Shown: positions 55,488 through 64,000 of the stretch, piece after piece
Numbering within the stretch: position 1 is the first letter of the stretch
Layout: every line of letters begins with the position of its first letter
Source of the DNA: Gigantopelta aegis
Taxonomy: Eukaryota > Mollusca > Gastropoda > Neomphalida > Peltospiridae
Assembly: GCF_016097555.1 (NCBI RefSeq)
Contig: NC_054711.1
Location: 37,776,152 to 37,840,151 of the forward strand
Direction: 5' to 3'
DNA length: 64,000 bases
Notes under the pieces: model-generated
The model's database searches: none
The model's input: the letters and a program-made list of their open reading frames with translations, nothing else
What the model was told of the DNA's origin: nothing
Program-made: the position numbers and the translations under genes

Positions 55488-55835
55488 CAGGGCTCGAACT
55501 TAAGAATTTGTTTCCCACGGCAATTTTTAAAAGCATTGCAATGGGTGAGACAGTCCACCGACGGCAATTTTGAGCCTTCCTATGGCAATTGTTTTAAAAG
55601 TGACATTTGCAACAAATAAACCTGACTGAAATGCTATCTTGTTATATGTAGACATCTTTTAAATGTGCAAATGTTAAATATTAGCAGATAATGTACACTA
55701 GGTGTATATATTTCGCCATTGTTGAGGAGCTTTTCCGACAGCACTAAAGTGCCATCGGTGATGCTCTCTACCTACGGCAATTTATATCTCAACGACGGCA
55801 ATTGCCGGCGTTGCCTTCGTTAAGTTTGAGCCCTG
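55488..55835. mobile_element. CAGGGCTCGAAC miniature element
   Basis: Ends CAGGGCTCGAACTTAA / TTAAGTTTGAGCCCTG with CTTTA on both sides. Interior repeats of ACGGCAATT. Confidence 0.8.
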
Positions 55836-56141
55836 CTTTACATATATTGTTGGTCAGTGCACGATAACCACTTAATTGTCTACATATGTCAGATTTAGTT
55901 TTTTTCGGACCATACACACATTGTAGCAAGTGGTGGTGGTGGTGGGTTGCAATTGCACCCATCCCCCCGAGAAAAGTGAAGAAATGTATTACTGTGCCTT
56001 GATTTTATTCTTGTATTGACACACACTTATTTTAGTTTGGTTGCGGCTGTAGCTGTACATTCATATTCATATATTGTGTGAACGAAACAAAATAATAATG
56101 TTTTTCTGGGTGGATGCAATATTTGTGTTATCTTTTGTTAG

Positions 56142-56301
56142 CCTTGAGAAGAAAGTCTATCAGTTTAAGCGTGAGAACGAAGCACTGAGGTCTTCTGCGT
56201 CGATCAGCTTCCGCACCAGTCATTCCACAAGTCCGACCCCTCCGTCCATCAGTTCGTACACTGACAAGTCACTGCTGCATGACCAGTCATCACAGATACA
56301 G
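56142..56301 (+). CDS. Exon 3 of the unrecognised coiled-coil host gene
   Basis: Internal exon with acceptor TTATCTTTTGTTAG and donor ATACAG|GTACGT. It enters in phase 2, so that CG from exon 2 plus C gives Arg, and leaves in phase 0. The start encodes a short basic coiled coil (LEKKVYQFKRENEALRS) and the rest a Ser/Thr/Pro-rich stretch (SFRTSHSTSPTPPSISSY), then TDKSLLHDQSSQIQ. The last 20 nt of the exon plus the first 15 nt of the intron form the first unit of a 35-bp tandem array that fills the next 1.4 kb, so the true donor is followed by many near-identical donor-like copies. I chose the first copy because it joins exon 4 in phase 0 and because the upstream sequence is non-repetitive. 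Confidence 0.8.
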
Positions 56302-57690
56302 GTACGTTCTATCTTGTCCAGTCTTCACAGATACAGGTACATTCTGTCTCGTCCAGTCTTCACAGATACAGGTACATTCTATCTCGTCCAGTCTTCACAG
56401 ATACAGGTACATTCTATCTCGTCCAGTCTTCACAGAAAGAAAGAAATGTTTTATTTAACGACGCACTCAACACATTTTATTTACGGTTATATGGCGTCAG
56501 ACATATGGTTAAGGACCACACAGATTTTGAGAGGAAACCCGCTGTCGCCACTACATGGGCTACTCTTCCGATTGGCAGCAAGGGATCTTTTATTTGCGCT
56601 TCCCACAGGCAGGATAGCACAAACCATGGCCTTTGTTGAACCAGTTATGGATCACTGGTCGGTGCAAGTGGTTTACACCTACCCATTGAGCCTTGCGGAG
56701 CACTCACTCAGGGTTTGGAGTCGGTATCTGAATTAAAAATCTCATGCCTCGACTGGGATCCGAACCCAGTACCTGCCAGCCTGTAGACCGATGGCCTGCC
56801 ACGACGCCACCGAGGCCGGTAGTCTTCACAGATACAGGTACATTCTGTCTCGTCCAGTCTTCACAGATACAGGTACATTCTGTCTCGTCCAGTCTTCACA
56901 GATACAGGTACGTTCTGTCTCGTCCAGTCTTCACAGATACAGGTACGTTCTGTCTCGTCCAGTCTTCACAGATACAGGTACGTTCTGTCTCGTTCAATCA
57001 CCACAGATACAGGTACGTTCTGTCTCGTTCAATCACCACAGATACAGGTACGTTTTGTCTCGTTCAATCATCACAGATACAGGTACATTTTGTCTCGTTC
57101 AATCATCACAGATACAGGTACGTTCTGTCTCGTTCAATCATTACAGATACAGGTACGTTCTGTCTCGTCCGGTCTTCACAGATACAGGTACATTCTGTCT
57201 CATCCAGTCACCACAGATACAGGTACGTTCTGTCCCGTCCAGTCATCACTGATACAGGTACGTTCTGTCTCGTTCAATTATCACAGATACAGGTACGTTC
57301 TGTCTCGTCCAGTCATCACAGATACGGGTACGTTCTGTCTCATCCAGTGATCACAGATACAGGTACGTTCTTTTTCGTTCAATGATCACAGATATAGGTA
57401 CGTTCTGTCTTATCCAGTCATTACAGATACAGGTACGTTCTGTCTCATCCAGTCATCACAGATACAGGTACGTTCTGTCTCATCCAGTCATCACTGATAC
57501 AGGTACCTTCTGTCTCGTCCAGTCATCACTGATACAGGTACGGTTTGTCTTGTCTAGTCATCACAGATACAGGTACGTTCTGTCTCATCCAGTCATCACA
57601 GATACAGGTACGTTCTGTCTCGTCCAGTCATCACAGATACAGGTATGTTCTGTCTCGTCCAATCATCATAGATACCAGGTACGTTTGGGC
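56288..57690 (+). repeat. 35-bp minisatellite that copies the exon 3 donor site (about 29 units)
   Basis: Unit CACAGATACAGGTACGTTCT plus GTCTCGTCCAGTCAT. The first unit straddles the exon 3 / intron 3 border (56301/56302); 3 more units precede, and 25 follow, a SINE insert at 56434-56819. Nearly every unit keeps ACAG|GTACGT or ACAG|GTACAT. All three forward frames are open across the array. Confidence 0.97.
56434..56819 (-). repeat. Chimeric SINE (SINE-B head, SINE-A tail) inside the 35-bp array
   Basis: Same chimera as 43580-43973. The target duplication AGTCTTCACAGA comes from the array unit, so it inserted after the array had expanded. Confidence 0.95.
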
Positions 57691-57859
57691 TCATCTTTAA
57701 CAAAGAAAACTCAGGACATAAATTTGATGAAAACTGATTACTTGTTATTATGCGTTATATTATTAGTAAGTGTTTATGACAATTACATGTACCTGCAGAA
57801 TGTGAGTTCAAAATGAAGAGAGTTCACCTGATTTTTGCAGGTAACTTGTTTGAACTTTG

Positions 57860-58146
57860 TTGTAGATTAATTACACCACTTTGTAATTGTACCCTTAGTG
57901 ATGCCATATGTTTGCTTGATGTTTTTCAATATTTTACTAACATACATGTATCATGTTGTGAATGAATTATTTATTATTCCATGTGGTTAAAAATATCTGG
58001 GTTCATATCAAAGTGTTACATTCCACTAGAATGTAAAGTGGAGTGTAGCACCTCCATGTCATGTGATGATGTGAAACAATTAGCACACTAAACATTTACC
58101 AGTACATCGGTCAAACGAGTTCAGTGATATAAAATAAAATTGATTA
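57860..58146. other. No gene seen
   Basis: AT-rich intron sequence between the 35-bp array and the next miniature element. Confidence 0.5.
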
Positions 58147-58377
58147 TGGCAGGCATCGAAATAAGTCGAGAACGGTCATTCAGGTTACCGGGAGGTTACC
58201 ACATGTAAGAAAAGTCGAGAACGGTGATTCTTTCTTGACAAAAATTTCAACGAACAGTAGTTTTGTTTCCGAACGTACATCAGGCAGTGCATTGTGGTAA
58301 CCTATAGGTTAGCAGGCTATATTTTGTGGTAACCTGTAAATGGGTTACCAGACACCATGCTTATTTTGATGCCTGTT
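58147..58377. mobile_element. GGCAGGCATCGAAATAAG miniature element
   Basis: Inverted ends ATGGCAGGCATCGAAATAAG / CTTATTTTGATGCCTGTTAT. Interior repeats of GGTTACC and of GTCGAGAACGG. About 230 bp. Confidence 0.75.
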
Positions 58378-58429
58378 ATGGGTGATAAATAGAGTATTAA
58401 AATCACTTTCACATCATGTTTATATGTCT

Positions 58430-58515
58430 CTCGTGAAATAATTTCCATTAATATTGATTATATAAAGTCTTTGACAATTGAAAATTAGTCCACTCGGGAC
58501 ATAAACATGATAGAA
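58430..58515. repeat. Decayed palindromic element
   Basis: TTTATATGTCTCTCGTGAAA ... CCACTCGGGACATAAAC, related to 51345-51520. Confidence 0.5.
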
Positions 58516-58534
58516 ATGGAAGGTTGATTTAGAA

Positions 58535-58748
58535 AGTTTGTTTTATTTAATGACACCACTGAACCATATTGATTTATTAATCATCAGTTATTGGATGTTA
58601 AACATTTAATAATTTTGATATAGTCTTAGAGAGGAAACCCGCACATATCATGGTCTTTGATTTACCATTTGTGGTGCACTGGCTGGAACGAGAAATAGCC
58701 CAATGGCTCCACTGATGGTGATCGATCCCAAACCGACCACGCTTGGAA
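58535..58748 (-). repeat. SINE-A, minus strand, variant tail, partial
   Basis: GTTTGTTTTATTTAATGACA to GATCGATCCCAAACCGACCA; the body middle is deleted. Lies about 80 bp before exon 4. Confidence 0.85.
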
Positions 58749-58827
58749 GCTTGATTCATATCCTATTATTACATGTACTAATATCTTTTTAAAAAAAAAT
58801 TTCTTTTTTTTTTTTTCTTTTTCTCAG

Positions 58828-59141
58828 GACCGGTCTCGTCCGTGCTCCCGCTGCAGTCAGTGTTCCAGTCTGGTTAGCAACTCTCCCAAGTTTGAGAAGA
58901 CCTTCACCTTCAAAGGTCATCTCAACTCAGGCTCCAGTCACAATGAAGGTCAAGGTCAGAGGTCACCTCACAGGTCACCGAACATGGTACATGGGCAGAT
59001 GAATGGAATCCTGACTAAAGCTTTGATCCATCACACACATGGGGCTGATGCGCTGGACAACGGTCAGACGAGCGTAAAACAACGCAAAAATTCTCTACCA
59101 GAAATTATATCTGAACCTGACGGACGCCTGAAGAAAATCAG
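58828..59141 (+). CDS. Exon 4 of the unrecognised coiled-coil host gene
   Basis: Largest exon seen (314 nt). The acceptor follows a long T-rich tract (TTTTTCTCAG) and the donor is ATCAG|GTTTGT. It enters in phase 0 and leaves in phase 2. It encodes a Cys cluster (CSRCSQC at exon residues 6-12), then polar Ser/Gly/His-rich sequence (SPKFEKTFTFKGHLNSGSS, RSPHRSPNM), and ends basic (LPEIISEPDGRLKKIR). No transmembrane segment. The Cys cluster is short and has no clear second half, so I would not call it a zinc finger. The exon looks like a linker between coiled coils in a cytoplasmic scaffold; that is inference. Confidence 0.78.
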
Positions 59142-59224
59142 GTTTGTTTTAGATAATTATCATGTTAGTACCGGCCTCAAAACATTTCCAGAATGATAGT
59201 TTTGTTCACACAGCTCTTCCTATC

Positions 59225-59535
59225 TGAGGGTGGGCGGGGTGTAGCCCAGTGGCAAAGCGCTCGTTCTCGATGTGCAGTCGGTCTGGGATCGATCCTTGTC
59301 GGTGGGCCCATTGGGCTATTTGTCGTTCCAACCAATGCACCACGACTGGTATATCAAAGGCTGTGGGATGGTGCATATAAAAGATCCCTTGCTGCTAATC
59401 GAACAGAGTAGCCCATGAAGTGGTGACAGCGAGTTTCATCTCTCAATATCTGTGTGGTCCTTAACCATATGTCTGACATCATATAACCATGTAAATAAAA
59501 TGTGTTGAGTGTCGTTAAATAAAAGATTTCTCCTA
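59225..59535 (+). repeat. SINE-A, near full length
   Basis: Head GGGCGGGGTGTAGCCCAGTG to tail GTGTCGTTAAATAAAAG; short body deletion. Confidence 0.9.
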
Positions 59536-59595
59536 TCTGAGGTCCCCTGAGCACACCTTAATTTGATCTCAAAAGCATTTTTGGTCATCCATCAC

Positions 59596-59865
59596 TGGCC
59601 TCGGTGGCGCAGTGGTTAAGCCATCGGACTACAGGCTGATAGGTACAGGGTTCACAGCCCGGTACCGGCTCCACCCCAGAGCGAGTTCTTAAGGACTCAA
59701 TGGGTAGGTGTAAGACCACTACACCCTCTTCTCTCTCACTAACCACTGACCAACTAACAGCTAACCCATTGTCCTGGACAGACAGCCCAGATAGCTGAGG
59801 TGTGTGCCCAGGACAGCGTGATTGAACCGTAATTGGATATAAGCATGAAAATAAGATGAAATGAT
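59596..59865 (+). repeat. SINE-C
   Basis: Head TGGCCTCGGTGGCGCAGTGG, B-box-like GGTTCACAGCCCGG, end ATAAGATGAAATGA. Confidence 0.92.
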
Positions 59866-60019
59866 CATCCATCTAATATGATAACAGCGTGCCTCTCGCT
59901 GGTTATTGAATAGAAGCTGCTTTAACATTTAGACTACTGGTGTACTGTCCTGCCAATGGAAAGTACATTTAAAAGATCCCTGGCTGCTTTAGGAGTAGAC
60001 TACACAGCAGCATCTTTGT

Positions 60020-60035
60020 GTGTCTCTCTTTGTGT

Positions 60036-60121
<86 letters not shown>

Positions 60122-60122
60122 C
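60020..60122. repeat. (CT)n microsatellite with GTGT ends
   Basis: About 85 bp of CT flanked by TGTGTGT. Confidence 0.97.
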
Positions 60123-60129
60123 TATTTTT

Positions 60130-60900
60130 GAAAAAAAATCCATATTTAGTGGGTACAAGTTTATAATTTTACTCACATATATTCACATAAATGTTTTATA
60201 AATACATAAAATAAAGTTCATATTTGAATCGGTAAGTATTATTTTGGTGGGTTTTTATAATTTTATTGATACTTTAGATTGATTAAAAAACATTGCATCT
60301 ACTTACGGGCATTTGTGGCCGGGTGTCCTGGATTCACAAATCGGGGGTAAAAAACATATAGAGAGTTAGGAAAAAAACTAACAAATGTTGCTCCAAAACA
60401 AATAAATAAAAGTTGAAAGTGTTGCTATTGGTGTTTTAACATCGTTTGAGCTCTTCAGAATGCGAAATTGGTGTATCAACCAATATTTGAAAGAAGACTG
60501 TAAATGTTTGAAAATGTGCTCAGGGATTTCTGAACTTGGCCTCGTTTTCGCAATGCTAGCAAAGTTAAAATGGCAAAGACTTTGGTTTACATACATTATG
60601 TAGTACACTGTGCAGAAAACTAAACATTTTATGATTTCGGAAGTTAATATCACCAGTTACATTTTTTTATTTTTCGAGGACACGACAAGCCTTCAGTTTA
60701 ATACAAAGATTAGGGCACCAGCACAGATTGGAGGGGCACGAAGGCAAACTTTTCCTTCAAAAGAAGGAAATGAAGCCAACTTACTTTCTATCAAGTTTCT
60801 GAGACAAAAATTATTTCACCTTATGGTCTTGTTTTATTTTTGATACAGATATATGCCATAATAATGTATTTTACAAGGTTAATAACATGTAGCATATATG
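60130..60900. other. No gene seen
   Basis: AT-rich intron 4 sequence; short frames at 60378-60653 and 60610-60843 show nothing recognisable. Confidence 0.5.
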
Positions 60901-60904
60901 CTTA

Positions 60905-61150
60905 GTCACTCTTTATCGACTAAAAGATATTTACAACCCTTTGCACTTGTAGCTGACTTACACGTCACAGATACATGAGTGCAGGTTAACTATATACGTC
61001 ACAGTATAATCGATTTCCACTGTGCTGTTTTTTTGTTGGACGTATGGCATTGGTGACCTGGACATCACCTAGGAGCAGCCAGTATGTGTGTAAACAACTG
61101 TGTGTTATCAAAAATGACGTATGGTGTTCTCACCAAGGGGTGTGTAAGAA
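60905..61150. repeat. Dispersed repeat shared with 13030-13290, beside exon 5
   Basis: TATATACGTCACAGTATAAT, TGTGCTGTTTTTTTGTTGG and GACCTGGACATCACC recur. Ends about 35 bp before the exon 5 acceptor. Confidence 0.7.
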
Positions 61151-61186
61151 AGACATGTTTCTGATGTTTCTCCGTTTGCCTTTCAG

Positions 61187-61263
61187 GTCAACTATTTCTA
61201 AGGAAGTTCAGTGTTCGCTGTACCCGCCCAGTGGTGCCTCATTGGAGGAACAGCTTATTGAGA
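61187..61263 (+). CDS. Exon 5 of the unrecognised coiled-coil host gene; gene continues beyond the window
   Basis: Short exon (77 nt) with acceptor TTTGCCTTTCAG and strong donor GAGA|GTAAGAAT. The entering phase 2 matches exon 4 (AG+G = Arg) and the exon leaves in phase 1. It encodes STISKEVQCSLYPPSGAS followed by LEEQLIE, which looks like the start of another coiled coil. A dispersed repeat (60905-61150) abuts its upstream side. No later exon could be recognised before the window ends, so the C-terminus lies further downstream. Confidence 0.72.
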
Positions 61264-61456
61264 GTAAGAATACAAACGCCAGGCATTCTATTTCATTTTC
61301 ACTTGATTTTTTGTGCTTACCCAATTCAGGTTCAAGCATGCTGTCCTGGGCACATACTTCATCTGTCTGGAACAGGAGTTAATTGTTAATTATTAGGCAA
61401 TTGCATTGTGATGGACTTACACATTGGATGACTAAAATACTGAAAAACATAAATAC

Positions 61457-61760
61457 AGGGCTTGTAGAATTTTTATAAAATCCACTAGCCATGGGATCAG
61501 TGATTTAAAAAATTTACTAGCCACAATTCAAAATTCACTAGCCCTACATCACTAAATAATAGTAATGATCAGATATGTCACCTAAAGAGGGAGATACAGC
61601 TTAAAAAGACACATTGGGGTTGGGGTGGGGACAGGATATTCATATTTCCAAAATAAACAGTAGCCATTGGGCATGGCAATAGTAGTTATTTACTAGCCCA
61701 ACATTAAATATCACTAGCCATAGGAGTGGGACTACCATAATCTAGAAGCCTTGGTAAATA
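61457..61760. mobile_element. AGGGCTTCTAGA element, copy 3
   Basis: AGGGCTTGTAGAATTTTTAT to ATAATCTAGAAGCCTTGG; one right-end unit; interior block TCAGATATGTCACCTAAAGA. Confidence 0.85.
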
Positions 61761-62510
61761 GAAATTGATAAAGTTAATAATGACTTCAGTTAACCATTAG
61801 TTGGAGTGTTATATTAGGCTCCATAAACATGTATTTGACTTGACAGAAATTGTAGAATGGTAGTCCAAAAGTGTGTGATGGACCTACAGTGTACAATGGA
61901 CATGCAGAATTAGTGAAATGCAAGTGTCATCAGTGTCATATTGTCAAAGTTCTGTGAATCGTTAGTACTCACATATTTCATTCCTATTTCTGCATACAGT
62001 CTGAACATCAGAGAAAAGCATCACTGCATACTCAAAATTTAATAAAGTAACTGGACCAACCTGATACATGGTAAATATTGTAACTTATTACCCATATGGG
62101 CTTATTACCCATACGGGGTAATATTTTTTCGATCTCTGCACAGTGTGCAGATTGCTTCTACAGTCACTGATTGGATGGCTTTAAAAAGACAAGATTTGAT
62201 TGGCAATTACATACTGCAGGGACTACTTTTTGTTCATTCATGATTCCATTCATCGGTCAAACTATTACTACGGACTTCAAATATTTTTTCACGATACGAA
62301 CATTTACGGAATTAAAAACCAAAATATATGTACAAATGTTTAAAAAAAAAAATTATTTTTATTATTTTGACTGGGTTTTTTTTTAACTATTCTTTGGTGG
62401 ATACTGTTGGGTGTGCACCGGTAACGGCGCGTATGAATATATTGTTATGGCTGGTAGAGCTTGTAGAGCGAGAATGTAAATATACTTTTAAAATCGTTAA
62501 TGATTGACAA
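61761..62510. other. No gene seen
   Basis: AT-rich. ACCCATATGGGCTTATTACC at 62091-62118 is a small palindrome; nothing coding. Confidence 0.45.
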
Positions 62511-62514
62511 TGGG

Positions 62515-62685
62515 TAATAAAGAAAATAACCAACTCACTACGAGGAATTACGGATTATCTGTCCCTCGTGAATTAATGCTGTAAAACCCTCGCCAGAGGC
62601 TCGGGTTTACAACATTAATTCACTCGGGACAGATAATCCGTAATTCCTCATAGCTCGTTAGTTATTCTCTAAAGACGTACATAAA
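62515..62685. mobile_element. Palindromic miniature element
   Basis: ACGAGGAATTACGGATTATC ... GTGAATTAATG pairs with CATTAATTCACTCGGGAC ... ATAATCCGTAATTCCTCAT around a centre near 62595 (CTCGCCAGAGGCTCG). Confidence 0.85.
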
Positions 62686-62849
62686 AATGTGTGACGGACG
62701 TACATGTCAGGTTTGAATGAATTAGTTTTAAGATAAGATCAATACTGGTCTGCCAAAAACACCATAATTACAAACTGAATAGAATAATAATTGAAGATAA
62801 AAAGAATAAGGTTATGTATAAAAAAAAAAATTAACACCATTACAGATTA

Positions 62850-63055
62850 GTAATTAATCATGTGCAATAGGATGTCAAACATTTGATAATTCTGACCCAG
62901 TTTTCAGAGGAAAGTTTTTCCAATGCACTTTCCCACAAACATGACAGCACATACCATGCCCTTTGATGTACATCATGAGGGACTGGTTGGAATGGGAAAA
63001 TTAGGTCCATAGAGGGGAGTGTCCAGTCCTATGACTTCAGAACATCAGGCTAGAT
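62850..63055 (-). repeat. SINE-A, decayed
   Basis: Minus-strand remnants (GGATGTCAAACATTTGATAA, TTTCCCACAAACATGACAGC). Confidence 0.55.
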
Positions 63056-63073
63056 CCCTGTTTTCATGTTATA

Positions 63074-63606
63074 CGGGGCTTCTAAAATTTGTATAAAATC
63101 CACTAGCCATGGGATCAGTGATTTAAAAAAAACTGACTAGCCACAATTAAAAACTCACTAGACCTACTTTACTTTTAAGTTGATACAAGTTTACTAAATA
63201 ATAGTAATAATCAGATATGTCACCTAAAGAGGGAGATACAGCTTTAAAACACTAACATTGATGGGTTGGGGTGGGGACATGATATTCATATTTACAAAAT
63301 AGATTTAACTGCAACATTTGACCTTTTTTTTTTTGCACTAGCCATTGGGCATGGCAATAGTAGTTATTTACTAGTCCAACATTGAATATCACTAGCCATG
63401 GGAATGGGCCTACTATAATCTAGAAGCCCTGTCTGGCATGGCAATAGTAGTTATTTACTAGCCCAACACTGAATATCACTAGCCATGGGAGTGGGCCTAC
63501 CATAATCTAGAAGCCCTGTCTGGCATGGCAATAGTAGTTATTTACTAGCCCAACATTGAATATCACTAGCCATGGGAGTGGGCCTACCATAATCTAGAAG
63601 CTCTGC
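63074..63606. mobile_element. AGGGCTTCTAGA element, copy 4, with triplicated right end
   Basis: Left end GGGGCTTCTAAAATTTG. The right-end unit of about 83 bp (GGCATGGCAATAGTAGTTAT ... AATCTAGAAGCCCTGTCT) occurs three times between about 63350 and 63606. Confidence 0.88.
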
Positions 63607-64000
63607 ACACCTGTTCACATATATTTGTTTTAGCCTGTTTTTGTCTTACTTGCATGTAACTACATACATTTACAATGCGTACACGTCTGCGTTTAAGAAA
63701 AACAGACTTTCTATGGCTATCAGAACTAGCAGTGCAAGAGATCTATGGCCCGGCTAGGACCAGTAACCCCTACAGTTACCCGCGGCAATCGGCAATGCCA
63801 TGGAGATTGGTGTGAAATTTTTCGTTCTCTGCAGCATTTTGGATTTTTTTTTTTTCAAGATGTATTTTTTCCTTATTGTTAAAAATAAAATATACTTTAC
63901 GAACTGAAAACAGATTAAAAGTAAATACTAAAACAGTAACTGTACCGTTATTACTAAGTATCTGAATCTCTTGGGTCCCAGGATCAAACGTCTTTGGTTT

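Noticed and set aside
56288-57690. CRISPR-like array (about 29 regularly spaced 35-bp units)
   Set aside because: Units are contiguous with no spacers, the context is a eukaryotic gene, and there is no cas gene.
56074-57816. Open frames of up to 220 codons across the 35-bp array
   Set aside because: Repeat translation plus part of exon 3 and a SINE; only 56142-56301 is supported as coding.

Overview
The window looks like repeat-rich genomic DNA of a mollusc, probably a gastropod. That reading rests on the abundant tRNA-headed SINEs with tails of the type 'GTCGTTAAATAAAACA', the many short TIR elements, long (CT)n, (TA)n and poly-G/C runs, and a single widely spaced host gene. No bacterial or plasmid feature is seen. 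The taxonomic call is inference.

Host gene content: one plus-strand gene can be assembled from splice-site and phase agreement. Its exons are 31441-31561, 45873-46011, 56142-56301, 58828-59141 and 61187-61263. Together they give 270 codons, and the gene runs out of the window. It encodes a protein with a Ser-rich N-terminus, a short basic coiled coil, a Ser/Pro-rich stretch, a small Cys cluster and the start of another coiled coil. I do not recognise the family. Its introns carry large tandem arrays. A 16-bp, acceptor-like array lies just upstream of exon 2, a (CT)n tract and a 54-bp minisatellite lie just downstream of exon 2, and a 35-bp array that copies the exon 3 donor site about 28 times follows exon 3. 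A possible separate first exon at 2507-2676 is weak.

Mobile DNA: (i) a set of elements with TTAA target duplications. Two of them (13832-15851 and 33100-37190) carry decayed THAP-domain sequence at one end and, in convergent orientation at the other, a decayed acidic protein with a PYQFEP motif. They resemble the Kolobok superfamily, and the second protein resembles invertebrate 'P2X7-like' proteins. A third THAP fragment sits at 4668-4808. Several short TTAA elements accompany them. (ii) One nearly whole Tc1-type transposon with DD34E spacing (34605-36106) lies inside the 33100-37190 element, and a gutted Tc1 relic lies at 23041-23350. (iii) A LINE endonuclease fragment (5266-5830). (iv) A fossil Ty3/Gypsy fragment on the minus strand (about 25870-27430). 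(v) At least four SINE types (called here A, B, C, E), B/A chimeras, and many TIR or palindromic miniature elements.

Layout: 1-2000 SINEs and a TTAA element; 2000-5230 a split repeat with a THAP fragment; 5230-13000 LINE, SINEs and miniature elements; 13000-20500 the first THAP element inside a SINE and its diverged relative; 20500-23400 SINEs and decayed coding-like DNA; 23400-27640 the LTR fossil; 28000-32750 SINEs, nested G-run elements and exon 1; 32850-37420 the second THAP element with its Tc1 insert; 37500-43980 SINEs and palindromes; 44480-47070 two minisatellites around exon 2; 47990-55840 TIR elements and a tandem repeat with estrogen-response-like palindromes; 56142-61263 exons 3 to 5; 61400-63610 AGGGCTTCTAGA elements.
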